A stretch of DNA of 64,000 nucleotides. Source: Amphiura filiformis. Taxonomy: Eukaryota > Echinodermata > Ophiuroidea > Amphilepidida > Amphiuridae. The notes under the pieces were generated by a model. It had not been told where the DNA came from and made no database searches. It was given only the letters and a program-made list of their open reading frames with translations. The stretch lies in contig NC_092640.1 in the NCBI RefSeq assembly GCF_039555335.1, positions 43,311,099 to 43,375,098 on the forward strand, written 5' to 3'. How positions within the stretch are numbered: the stretch's first letter is position 1; each line of letters begins with the position of its first letter. Shown here piece after piece: positions 8,903-19,131 of the stretch. Made by a program: the position numbers and the translations under genes.

Positions 8903-10328
8903 GATGACAGTATATTCCATATACAAACCATTCCAACAGAGTCTTTCCCTTACACAAAGGATGGATATATTGCTAGGGAGTATTTGAAGAAGATTGAGGA
9001 GACGGTTCCTATGCAACAAGGTAAGGCCTAGGGATGACAGTACATTCCATATACAAACCATTCCAACAGAGTCTTTCCCTTACACAAAGGATGGATATAT
9101 TGCTAGGGAGTATTTGAAGAAGATTGAGGAGACGGTTCCTATGCAACAAGGTAAGGCCTAGGGATGACAGTACATTCCATATACAAACCATTCCAACAGA
9201 GTCTTTCCCTTACACAAAGGATGGATATATTGCTAGGGAGTATTTGAAGAAGATTGAGGAGACGGTTCCTATGCAACAAGGTAAGGCCTAGGGATGACAG
9301 TACATTCCATATACAAACCATTTCAACAGAGTCTTTCCCTTACACAAAGGATGGATATATTGCTAGGGAGTATTTGAAGAAGATTGAGGAGACGGTTCCT
9401 ATGCAACAAGGTAAGGCCTAGGGATGACAGTACATTCCATATACAAACCATTCCAACAGAGTCTTTCCCTTACACAAAGGATGGATATATTGCTAGGGAG
9501 TATTTGAAGAAGATTGAGGAGATGGTTCCTATGCAACAAGGTGAGGCCTAGGGATGACAGTACATTCCATATACAAACCATTCCAACAGAGTCTTTCCCT
9601 TACACAAAGGATGGATATATTGCTAGGGAGTATTTGAAGGCGATTGAGGAGCGGTTCCTATGCAACAAGGTGAGGCCTAGGGATGACAGTACATTCCATA
9701 TACAAACCATTTCAACAGAGTCTTTCCCTTATACAAAGGATGGATATATTGCTAGGGAGTATTTGAAGAAGATTGAGGAGATGGTTCCTATGCAACAAGG
9801 TGAGGCCTAGGGATGACAGTACATTTCATATACAAACCATTCCAACAGAGTCTTTCCCTTACACAAAAGATGGATACATTGCTAGGGAATATTTGAAGAA
9901 GATTGAGGAGACGGTTCCTATGCAACAAGGTAAGGCCTAGGGATGACAGTACATTCCATATACAAACCATTCCAACAGAGTCTTTCCCTTACACAAAGGA
10001 TGGATATATTGCTAGGGAATATTTGAAGAAGATTGAGGAGACGGTTCCTATGCAACAAGGTAAGGCCTAGGGATGACAGTACATTCCATATACAAACCAT
10101 TCCAACAGAGTCTTTCCCTTACACAAAAGATGGATACATTGCTAGGGAATATTTGAAGAAGATTGAGGGCGGTTCCTATGCAACAAGGTAAGGCCTAGGG
10201 ATGACAGTACATTCCATATACAAACCATTCCAACAGAGTCTTTCCCTTACACAAAGGATGGATATATTGCTAGGGAGTATTTGAAGAAGATTGAGGAGAT
10301 GGTTCCTATGCAACAAGGTAAGGCCTAG
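8903..10328 (+). repeat. Minisatellite: 11 extra 130-bp copies of the SH3 exon 3' half plus donor
   Basis: Units begin gatgacagtacattccat at 8903, 9033, 9163, 9293, 9423, 9553, 9682, 9812, 9942, 10072 and 10200; the parent unit starts at 8773 inside the real exon. Each holds the SH3 3' half, a splice donor (gtaagg; gtgagg in units starting 9423, 9553 and 9682) and the joint gcctaggg. 130 is not a multiple of 3, and TAG follows the donor in frame, so the array cannot be read through from the exon. Unit 9553 has a 1-base deletion and unit 10072 a 2-base deletion. Units 9812 and 10072 share private changes (acaaaagatggatacattgc), which indicates spread of a two-unit block. Confidence 0.93.
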
Positions 10329-10910
10329 AAAAGTTGTTTGATTGGCGTAACATAAAAAACAAATTCGGGTAGGTAGGTAGGGATTTTTTTTTACTTTTAA
10401 AGCTATAAATAGCATTTGATAAAGGCCTTAGGGCTTTTTTTTATATTATTATTTTAAATTTAATTTTTTCTGGGTTTTTTTTGGCGAATACATTGTTCAG
10501 GTGATGTTCTATGATATTTCAATGTTTACATTGTAAAAATTGCTGTACAAGCTGAAATTTGTGTAGCATGTTGTCCAAGATGGGGAGCATTTTGTTCTGC
10601 TACACCAGATAAATCCAACGCTGTCCATTACAATAGTTTCCAGAGAAGGAAAGCACATTCTTGATCGATGTGTGTAACCTGTTGATGAGTGACATAGGCC
10701 AGGCTTTGTGCTCCCTTCATGAGTGCCACTCTGCCTTGAATGAAGGTTTGACCTGCTTGGACGTGTAATCAGCCAATCAGATTACCAATCTGTTGTTACA
10801 GTTGAATCAGCCAATCAGAAGCCCACCTCAGTGTTTACGATGTGTACGTGCATCACATTGCAAGAGAGGACTGTTCTTCTTTGGAAGCTAGTGTAATCAA
10901 TAACGCCTAC
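10329..10910. other. Intronic sequence, nothing recognised
   Basis: This stretch between the SH3 minisatellite and the next element is AT-rich. I see no exon-like frame with splice sites and no clear repeat ends, apart from a repeated ccaatcaga motif at about 10774 and 10812. Confidence 0.5.
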
Positions 10911-10911
10911 T

Positions 10912-11536
10912 GAGCAGGGCTCCCGCTAGCCTTCAAAAGCTCTGCGTCTAATCGGACGCACAACTGTAAATCCTGGTCAAGAAATACATGTCCCACAAAA
11001 TTTGTGTGCACCCGTACATGGTTAATGTGTTAGGCAACAGACAATACAATTTTACAGGGCTGATGCAAATATTTGACTGTTTCCTTCCATTTTTTTTGTT
11101 GAGATTTTAAAGAATTATGTAAATATTATTGTCAATAACAAATTATCTGAATGCAAACTTGCTGACACTGTTTAGAAATTTGTATTTTTGCTCCCTCGTA
11201 TTTTGAGCGAAAGCTTATTGATTCACATGTCGATCATGCTGCCGTAAGAATTTTCATTGACTGTCTTAACCCGGAAGTTGTCACAAAATAGGTGTGGTTA
11301 AAGGTCAATAATGCTGACTTGTTTACTGATTGGTCTATGTTGCTAAAATATTAATTTATGCATGATGGAGGTTTAGGAAATAATAGAAATATTTATTTCA
11401 TGGGAAGTATATTGAGTAAGTTTGAACTAGTTTGATTTTAATTTGAAATTAGACATCGATGCAGCTTGCTGAACAGTGCGTCCAACAATTGAAAATTGTG
11501 TCCTGGACGCACGGAAGCGCCTTAACAGGAGCCTTG
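10912..11536. repeat. Possible long element with inverted ends
   Basis: The left end gggctcccgctag...ctgcgtctaatcggacgca and right end gtgcgtcc...ctggacgcacggaagcgcc...caggagcc resemble each other inverted. The interior is non-coding. The match is partial, so the boundaries are uncertain. Confidence 0.35.
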
Positions 11537-12244
11537 ATACTGACCACATCTCTAAGTTTTCCCAAATCTGGACATAATGATGTATAATATACATGCTAGA
11601 TGTCACAAATACCTGTATGTTATACTACACCAGGACAGGTATTGAAATAATGTGGTAATGTTTCTGACTGCTGTGTGCAGTACACCACCTGCATCTTAAC
11701 ATAATTAACACACATGCTGTTCAACATTGTTTTGTATGTGAATACTGACTACATACCCTAATGGTGGTGACATGGTGTAAATGTCACCATCATGCTATTT
11801 GCTACACTATATATTATGAGCGCTCATTTAGTGATTGCCTTTCCTGCGGTGTGAATAACATTCTTTGCATGTGTTGGAACCGGGAATCTGGACATTGATT
11901 AAAAATTACTCGCATTAAGTTTTTCATATACTTTCCTCAACCTATAAGGTATGTGACAAAAAAAAAGCGTGCTATGGCCAGGCAGATTTGGCAAGTAGGG
12001 TATGTCGGTCGTAATTTGTGGGGTTTTCAGGGCGAGGCTTAATTACTATAAAAAAAATCACCAGAATTTTTGTAATTTCGGTCAAAATTGGCCATTTCAG
12101 CCCAAAACCGGCTGCTTTTAATTTCATGCAGCTCAAAAACAAAATCCCCATAATGCAAAATCTGGGTTGGTCAACACCTAAGTGGATAAAAGTAAATTTT
12201 GTTACTGCGTGTGTCAATAAAGTACTGATTGCATTAAAACAAAG

Positions 12245-12445
12245 ATTGCATTATGGAACTCTGATGTGGCAGTGACATTGGTGTGCATTTGATTGGGTGC
12301 AGCTTCATAATGCTAGCATTCACTCAGGGCATTAGCGTACACACACATATGCGGTTAAAGATGCAGCATAGATGCGGCATAATGCGGCGCATGAAACCCT
12401 ACCTCAGCGTGTTGATGTCACTGCCACATCCGGATGAAAAATAGT
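12245..12445. repeat. Hairpin element with gatgtggcagtgac ends
   Basis: The left end ctctgatgtggcagtgacat and right end tgatgtcactgccacatccgg are inverted copies. The ends match those of the hairpin nested in the SINE at about 7826-8014, so this is another family member. The interior carries several atgcggc motifs. Confidence 0.6.
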
Positions 12446-12639
12446 ATAACAGTGTGTGTTTTATGGTTTAGAGTTCAGTTTTGGATAGGATAATGAAGTT
12501 GAGGATAGGCAAGGATTAGGGTTAGAATTAGGATTAAGCTTAGGATTAAGGTTCAGTACAGGGTGCATTAGGTATTCTTGATAATGCAATTTGTTGTTTT
12601 TTGTACTAAATCATTTTATTGTAATGATTTTAATTTTAG

Positions 12640-12776
12640 ATGAAGAAGAACATGCGCCAGACATTATAGTGAGAGCCAAATCCAGGACTGTGACATCGGG
12701 AGAAACAGCAACGTTCATTTGTCATTTTACTGGCAATCCAGATCCTGAAGCTGAGTGGAATATTCCAGAAAATAGG
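12640..12776 (+). CDS. Exon: I-set Ig domain, N-terminal half
   Basis: The exon is 137 bp, acceptor ttttaattttag, donor gtaatt, phase 1 in and phase 0 out. After an acidic DEEEHAPD lead it encodes TVTSGETATFICHFTGNP, then DPEAEWNIPENR. This has the Ig B-strand Cys and the C-strand Trp of I-set domains (pattern G..a.f.C...G.P.P...W). The second Cys is supplied by the next exon. I-set domains act as structural or docking modules in muscle and cytoskeletal proteins and in Trio/Kalirin tails. No signal peptide or membrane segment is in the exons seen, consistent with an intracellular protein. Confidence 0.85.
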
Positions 12777-12854
12777 GTAATTAAAACTTATCACATAATT
12801 ATGTGTTGCTGATAAATTGACATTTATGATAGGACTTAATCGATCTTCATAGCA

Positions 12855-12980
12855 AATGTGACAAGAATGAATGTAGATGACTAGTGTTATGAAATCATAT
12901 TATACTAGTTTTTGTGTCTTTATTGTTCCACATGATTTCATAACACCAGTCATCTACATTCATTCTTGTCTCACTTGTGG
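12855..12980. repeat. Hairpin element in the intron splitting the Ig domain
   Basis: caagaatgaatgtagatgac and tgttatgaaatcat on the left pair with atgatttcataaca and gtcatctacattcattcttg on the right. Short palindrome, no coding potential. Confidence 0.85.
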
Positions 12981-13059
12981 CGACCTTCATGACTTCCCAT
13001 TCCACTTCATATTACAACTGCCAGAGCGATGATTGTCTTTTTAAAGGCTATTCTTGTTT

Positions 13060-13085
13060 TAAATAAATAAATAAATAAATAAATA
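13060..13085. repeat. (AAAT)n microsatellite
   Basis: About six aaat units in a row. Confidence 0.9.
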
Positions 13086-13383
13086 GAGAAAGGGGGAAAA
13101 TTTCTCTGGACTAAAAATACTAGGACACAATTGAATAATATGCAATGCACATCTTCCTCTAGACCTGTTTCAGAACAAAATGAGGCTAATTATGGGTAAT
13201 TTTAGCAACAAAATTCCAAATTTGTGTGTACTTTGGACTAATTTGTCCCAGTAAATTAATTCAGGGAGCAGATCAGTGGGATTTCCTTCTTTGAAATTGT
13301 GTGTGGTATTGAGCCTATAATGTATAAAATGATAAAATGATTTGGTGGTAGTTCATCCTTTGTTGTGTGAATTATTGTTACAG

Positions 13384-13534
13384 GTTCTGGATTCAAGACT
13401 TGAAGTGATTACGACTAGAGGATGTTCAACTCTGTTCATCTACCAGGCTAAAAAGAAAGATGAGAGAGAATACACATGTACTCTGTCTAATCGACTTGGC
13501 TGTGTCTCATGCTCAGCTAAATTGAAAGTCATAG
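13384..13534 (+). CDS. Exon: I-set Ig domain, C-terminal half
   Basis: The exon is 151 bp, acceptor attgttacag, donor gtaagt, phase 0 in and phase 1 out. It encodes RLEVITTRGCSTLFIYQA and KKKDEREYTCTLSNRLG, then a G strand SAKLKVI. D.reYtC is the F-strand signature (D.G.Y.C) with the second Ig Cys. Together with 12640-12776 it makes one complete Ig domain of about 90 residues. It splices in phase to 17992 (split Asp codon) or, as an alternative, to the Ig exon at 44826 (split Ala codon). Three partial copies of its 3' part follow directly. Confidence 0.85.
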
Positions 13535-13562
13535 GTAAGTTATAGTCATGTTGTACACTCAG

Positions 13563-13677
13563 ATCTGCTCAACTCTGTTCATCTACCAAGCTAAAAAGAA
13601 AGATGAGAGGGAATACACATGTACTCTGTCTAATTGACTTGTCTGTGTCTCATGCTCAGCTAAATTGAAAGTCATAG
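13563..13677 (+). pseudogene. Partial Ig exon copy 2 (with a stop)
   Basis: This is a 115-bp duplicate of the 3' part of the Ig exon, from a possible acceptor cactcag to a donor gtaagt, phase 0 to 1. A CGA-to-TGA change at 13635-13637 stops the frame within the F/G region. It cannot encode a full Ig half. Confidence 0.75.
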
Positions 13678-13703
13678 GTAAGTCAGTCATGTTGTACACT
13701 CAG

Positions 13704-13818
13704 ATCTGTTCAACTCTGTTCATCTATCATGCTAAAAAGAAAGATGAGAGAGAATACACATGTACTCTGTTTAATCGGCTTGGCTGTGTCTCATGCTCAG
13801 CTAAATTGAAAGTCATTG
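13704..13818 (+). CDS. Partial Ig exon copy 3 (open; possible alternative exon)
   Basis: A 115-bp copy, acceptor candidate cactcag, donor gtaagt, phase 0 in and 1 out, identical to the phases of the parent exon. The frame is open: ICSTLFIYHAKKKDEREYT, then C, TLFNRLG, and the KLKVIG end. It lacks the first 12-13 residues of the parent exon (RLEVITT region). The upstream intron tract is not pyrimidine-rich and the copy sits only about 26 bp after the previous donor. Use as an alternative to 13384-13534 is possible but unproven; it may equally be a recent non-functional duplicate. Confidence 0.4.
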
Positions 13819-13846
13819 GTAAGTTATAGTCATGTTGTACACTCAG

Positions 13847-13961
13847 ATCTGCTCAACTCTGTTCATCTATCATGCTAACAAGAAAGATGAGAGGGTATAC
13901 ACATGTACTCTGTCTAATCGGCTTGGCTGTGTCTCATGCTCAGCTAAATTGAAAGTCATTG
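13847..13961 (+). CDS. Partial Ig exon copy 4 (open; possible alternative exon)
   Basis: A 115-bp copy with the same borders and phases as copy 3. The frame is open, with two changes against the parent around NKKDERVYTC. The donor is gtaagt. The same doubts apply: short distance to the previous unit and a weak polypyrimidine tract. Confidence 0.4.
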
Positions 13962-14484
13962 GTAAGTTACAGGCCCGTTGTATAATCGGATTCACAAGCG
14001 CAATGGATTTGCTGTGGTAGACCTTGACTGAGAATTATTTGATCTTCACAATAGAAACATGAGAAGTTGTCTATGTCCCTGTTTACACGGAGCCTGTAGT
14101 CAACTTCTGTTGAATTTGAACTCGACTTCAATTGTGTGTAAACATGGTTGCGGCTTGACTACAGAACTTGACCTCTAATGACGACCCTAGTCACGTTATT
14201 TCAAACTCAAGCTCGACTTCAAATTGCGATTTTACAGTGTAAACAAACACACAATTAAGTTCATAATGGCTATTGAAGCATAATCAAGTGAGGGCGTAAA
14301 AGACGATTTCACTTTTATTTTGAAGTTGAGTACCATACCATTCTTTGCTTAGTGTAAACATCACATCAAAAATAATTTACGATAATCCTGTGTGGCAATT
14401 TGGATTTGATGTCGCAATTGAAGTTGACTTCTCTATGTGTAACATATTTGGACCAGTGACGTGTTTGGAGCTCGGCAAACTGAC

Positions 14485-15097
14485 ATACGAGGGGGTATCC
14501 AAAAGTTTTTGACATCACCCAGAAGGAAAAGAGCTATATTGATGAAATTTTGTCAGTGTAATCACTGGTCCTTATGTACATTATGGTCCAAAAATGGTCT
14601 CATAAGTATGTTTACTTTCTTTACATGGGCCACTAGATGGGCAGTAGGCGCATAACCTGCAATATGGTGAAAATTGAGGCACGCATCATAATTAAGTTCC
14701 TGCATTTGACGGGTTAGGCCTGCAATGCTCAGAAAATCTATGATGAAATTAAAGCAATCTACGGTGATGATTGCCCATCATATGGCACTATTGCTTTTTG
14801 AAAAAGGAATTTCCAAACTGGCCACATGTCCCTCACAGATGAGCCAAGAAGTGGGCGTCCATCACTTACGGATGATCGGCCACAGTGAAAAAACTCAAGA
14901 AAGTGGAGGATCTTATCACGAAAAGGTTATGCGCCTACTTCCCATCTAGCGCCACCTGTGAAGAAAGTAACATACTTATGAGACCATTTTTTGGACCATA
15001 ATGTACATAAGGACCAGTGATTACACTGACAAAATTTCATCGGTATAGCACTTTCACTTCTGTGTGATGTCAAAAACTTTTGGATACCCCCTCGTAT
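14485..15097 (+). mobile_element. Internally deleted mariner-type transposon with transposase remnant
   Basis: The ends tacgagggggtatccaaaag and cttttggataccccctcgta are perfect inverted copies flanked by or including TA, as in mariner elements, and the inverted homology extends inward about 150 bp or more (ggtccttatgtacattatgg / its complement). On the + strand at about 14725-14905 a conceptual frame reads KIYDEIKAIYGDDCPSYGT and then FQTGHMSLTDEPRSGRPS, the N-terminal helix-turn-helix region of mariner transposases. TGA stops interrupt it and the catalytic DDD region is missing. It is a dead element. Confidence 0.88.
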
Positions 15098-15117
15098 GAA
15101 AATTTTGAGAGAGAAAA

Positions 15118-15198
15118 AATCAGGACTCGACGGGGATTGAACCCCGGTCCTTGTATTATCGATCCCGAGTCTAACCACTGCACTACCTGAGTTCACAG
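15118..15198 (-). repeat. tRNA-like SINE head or tRNA pseudogene
   Basis: On the minus strand: gtagtgcagtggttagac (A-box-like), an anticodon-arm-like middle, and ggggttcaatcccc (B-box-like). Outer pairs of the T arm and acceptor stem do not pair well, so I do not call a functional tRNA. It is next to the mariner element and to a short tandem repeat. Confidence 0.55.
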
Positions 15199-15320
15199 TT
15201 GGTATTCGGGCACAGTTGGTATTCGGGCACAGTTGGTACTTGTACAATCTCGATTTTTAAGTTGAGATTGCCCAAGTACCAACTTAAAAGTCCCCATGAC
15301 AACTCATGGGGACTTTAGTT
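15196..15320. repeat. Three 17-bp tandem units and two small hairpins
   Basis: The unit cacagttggtattcggg occurs about three times. It is followed by aatctcgatttttaagttgagatt and agtccccatgacaactcatggggact, both self-complementary. Confidence 0.75.
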
Positions 15321-15754
15321 TGAGATTTGAATCATAATTTCTCAGGCTTGCCTCGTTCAGTTTATTTTCCGATCCTTGCATATATTAATTATGTTTCTCA
15401 TTGTCTTGCACCCTGCTAGGGTGAAGCATATAGACCGCCTCCTTCTTCATTATTTAAAATTTGAACCAGTGTAACATTAAAATGTTAAAATTTGAGAATT
15501 TGAAAATTGATGAAGGTTCATGATTTTAAACACAAGAGGCCCGAATGGCCCTTGAAGATCTTGGCTTATTCAAACACTGTCTATTATAAGACGTCACAAA
15601 TAGTGAATAATCTTGAAATGAAAAAACAGCATCTAAGAGTTTGAAGACACATGGCTCCTTACTCTGATGACAATTGTTTACTCATGATTCCAGTAAATAC
15701 GAAACTTAAGTTTTTCAAGTAAAAAGTTTGTAAAGACTTCAAGAAATTTGTCAT

Positions 15755-16265
15755 GTTGCATACTAAACATCTCAAAAAAAATAACTAACCCCCCTTAAAT
15801 AATGACCATTATTCAAAAATGGACGATTGTATTACAAATCTGTAAAATCGTTGGAAGCAGAATTTATTTCTGCACATTTTGACACCTCATTTGTAGCAAT
15901 TGACTAAATATTGACGTCTGGCGTACATTTAAATCAATGTAGCCCAAGATTTAAAAGTTGCAGTAAATTCTATTGATTTTGCATTCAGTGTAATGGAAGG
16001 AAATCTGTGTAATGATATCTGAGTGTTTTTGTATTGTAAAAATTTGTATGTAAGTGCAACTTTCAAATCTGGATCTCACTACATTAAATTGACCGATGTG
16101 TTATTGTTTTCTGGGCTATAATATCAAATGAGGTGTCAAAATGCGCAGAAATAAATTCTGCTTCCAACGCATTTTACAGATTTGCAATACAATAGCCCCT
16201 TTTTGAAAAATGGCGATTATTTAAGGGGGGTTAGTTACTCTTTTTTTTTTATATGTTTAGTATTC
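15755..16265. repeat. MITE with taactaacccccctta ends
   Basis: The left taactaaccccccttaaata and right tatttaaggggggttagtta are perfect inverted copies. Homology continues inward through gcagaatttatttctgc and acacctcatttg. About 500 bp, AT-rich centre, no coding. Confidence 0.85.
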
Positions 16266-17463
16266 CTTTATTGGGACCTAACTGGGAATATATAATACAA
16301 AATTTGGGAGTCGTACATAGTTTTGAAGTTAAAGATTAGAAGTAGGCCTTTTACATTTTTTTATCATCTATTTATTAAACCAAGTAATCATATTCTTTCA
16401 AGTTGTCTCCTAGGGTTTATTTTGGATCTGAACTCAAAATGTTTTTGATAATACACTTTCTAGAATGATGCCATAGTCATATATTTTGATGCTATGATTT
16501 TGTAGCGGCTTCCTCTCTATATATGCCAAAGAGAAATGTCCAAATTGTAATAAGCAATCATTGCAGCCAGAGTCTGTCATAATTTACGGTATTGTCCGAT
16601 GGTTGGTGACCAAAATAAAATGCCATTCATCACATCTATTCACCAAATTCACAGCTTGCAGAAAATTGATGAGGGTGTCCTATAATATATCATGTCTTGG
16701 ATACTTGTCATGTACACAAATTGTGACCCGCGTCGGAATGACGTTTGCGTTGAATTTTAATATAAGATCACATTCAGATCAGGTACAGCTATTGGCAGCT
16801 CTGTTCATTCAAATGAAATTTTTACTATAGTGTAAAAAGGTAACTTTTCAGGGGAGTTGAGTGGCTGAAATGTGCCCAAAAAGAGACCGATTTTGCAGAA
16901 AACCCTCTGGGGAATGATGCCCCAATGTCATTTTGGCACACCACTGGAGCAAAAACAAAAATGTTATTGTGTTTTTGTTTTTTCAAAACTTCATCCATAG
17001 TACAGACAGACAATAGAGAGCACAGTTTAACTCATGATCCATACTAACTGAGTCAACACTATTTTGGGGTTGAAAATTATGGTCTTAAATTATACTTTCC
17101 TGCTAGAGACCAGAGCAAAAAATCACAGCATACTATACCATAGTATTGAAACATGTCCTGGTAAGCATTTCAGGACCAGTAGTAACTCGTAAAGGCCATA
17201 TCATACTAGTATTTGCTGTGTGCAATTTAAAAATGGCGGATGGTCAAACACTTCCACCAGTGTTCAGTTGTGGCTAGTGACATAGCGACTAAGTTGCCTT
17301 CAAGTCAACTGCTGGCGATTTGGCGCTATGCCATGCTAACAACTTATCAATCGGATATCGGCAATCGCTTTTCTGATCAGCAACGGAAGTTACATAACAA
17401 AAAATGCTATGCTGTTTGTGGTTGCCTGGTGTGATACACCCTTAAATCAATAAATTATTTGCT

Positions 17464-17795
17464 GTTAAAGCCATAATGTACGATCTTATAATATGAAATT
17501 TGTTAATTTTTTTCAAACCTGATTTTTTTGGCATATTTGTCATGTTCACATTATGTCCCAACTTGCACCTAAATGGAATCAATCAAATTTGTTGTGTTTT
17601 TAGTTCAACAGAGCAATTTTGACATAGAACTCCATGTTAAACAGCTGAATAACAAGTGGTGTTTCTTTCACTTTACCGTGTTATTTCAAGCTTAACAGAA
17701 ACCCTTCCCGGCAGTTATAACTAATATTATTTCAGCATTTTGGGTAGAGAAAAACAAAATTAAAATTTGGCGGAAATCGTACATTATGGCTTTAA
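17464..17795. repeat. MITE family C (ttaaagccataatgtacgat), copy 1
   Basis: The ends ttaaagccataatgtacgat and atcgtacattatggctttaa are perfect 20-bp inverted repeats. Other members: 27413-27510 (truncated), 49968-50305 (inverted orientation, eroded) and 62690-63045. Confidence 0.9.
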
Positions 17796-17991
17796 TATAT
17801 ACTAGGTTAAGTTAAATCGAATTCTGGAAATAAAACTTGCAACTTACATGCAAGAGTTGCATCCGGTGACTCCAAACTTCATCAGGCATCTGATTTGATT
17901 TAACTTTACCTATATTTAACTGGATGACTAATCTACACCAAGATATTACTGTTAAATGCTAAATGTCTTTTTTCCCTCTTCTCCTTTATAG

Positions 17992-18985
17992 ATCCATTAT
18001 CACCAAGACCAACCTCCATGGATGTGAGCTCAACGAATGTCTCGGACAAATCCAAACCTAAGGTTACTCAGACACTCACCTTTTTGCATAAAAATCCTTC
18101 ACCAGATCCAAGCAGTGCTAATAATACTGGAGACGAAGGAGTCCAACCACTGACTGTGAAGAGCTCTGATATGCCTTACGAAGGACCAGAACCTGTGTGT
18201 GATTCAACTATGCCTTATGCAGGAGTCAAACCTACGTACAACTTAAGTATGCCTTATGAAGGAGTTGAACCCATGTGCAACTCAAGTATGCCTTATGAAG
18301 GAGTCGAACCCATGTATAACTTAACTATGCCTTATGATGGATTTGAACCTCGTGCAACTTAACTATGCCTTACTGAAGGAGTGAAACTTACAGTACAACT
18401 CAAGTATGCCTTATGAAGGATTTGAACCCATGTGCAACTCAAGTATGCCTTATGAAGGAGTCGAACCTCGTGCAACTCAACTATGCCATACAACTCAAAC
18501 ACCTTGCCTCAACTACTGAAAAGTACTATATTAAATTTGGACACATGCTGCAATCCATCTAATCATGCTAGAGCTAAACCTCACAATCAAGGAACCAATA
18601 AGAATACACTGTGCAATAGAACTGAGATAATTTCACCCCCACGGTGCTTCAAGCCAACTGTATGCCAAAGTAACCCGCAATCCCTGTCCCTCAAGCCTTC
18701 GACACATTACCAAACCAGTGCAATCAATAAGATATATTCCAATTCCATGGTATTGGAGCAGCTTTTGGACTGCAACAGGACAGATGATTCCAAACTCTTG
18801 GAGAGAAAGCTTCTCCCAGATCAAACTCGGTGTGCTACAAGTATAGATAATCATTCCACGACAAAGGTCCATAAACTGTGTGCTGCAGAAGAAGTGAAGA
18901 TGGTAGAAGTTGGTTCAGCCAATAATTTCAGGAAAATAGAGAAGGAACGGCTCTGGGAGGCATCATGTCATAGCCAGGCAAATTG
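17992..18985 (+). CDS. Long exon with 13-residue MPYEGVEP repeats; frame broken in the array
   Basis: Acceptor ctcctttatag, donor gtaaga, phase 1 in and phase 2 out. The first part is Ser/Pro/Thr-rich (SPRPTSMDVSSTNVSDKSKP). From about 18171 come eight or so 39-bp units of pattern MPYEGVEPMCNSS with conserved MPY and EP. Unit six is 38 bp and gives a TAA at 18360, the next is 41 bp, and a later one is 38 bp. The changes (-1, +2, -1) sum to zero, and the frame is open again, in the same register, from about 18483 to 18986 (Cys/Asn/Thr-rich, ending SCHSQANW). If unspliced, TAA at 18987 ends the protein. The shared frame on both sides suggests a once-intact 331-codon exon. No known domain is recognised. 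Confidence 0.6.
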
Positions 18986-19131
18986 GTAAGAATCATGTAA
19001 AATGTGGAGAATTCAGTGATTTGGCTAAGAATTTCTTAACAACTATTATTTATGTCGGGAGTTTTCACAGAGTGGCGTATGTGGATAGTAAATTCATCAA
19101 GAAACAAATGTTAGGAAAGAAGTATTGGGCA

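Noticed and set aside
8773..10328. CRISPR-like regular array
   Set aside because: Units are directly joined 130-bp copies without variable spacers, and they match an adjacent exon in a eukaryotic gene.
8578..10415. Series of 60-residue minus-strand open frames, one per 130-bp unit
   Set aside because: They are shadows of the SH3 exon 3' half repeated in the array. The + strand has splice sites and a domain signal; the minus strand has none.
13540..13968. Ig exon copies as simple minisatellite only
   Set aside because: The copies keep splice phase and two keep open frames, so I list them as possible exons with low confidence instead.
15118..15198. Functional tRNA gene
   Set aside because: A and B boxes are present, but T-arm and acceptor pairing fail. 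It is better explained as a SINE head or pseudogene.
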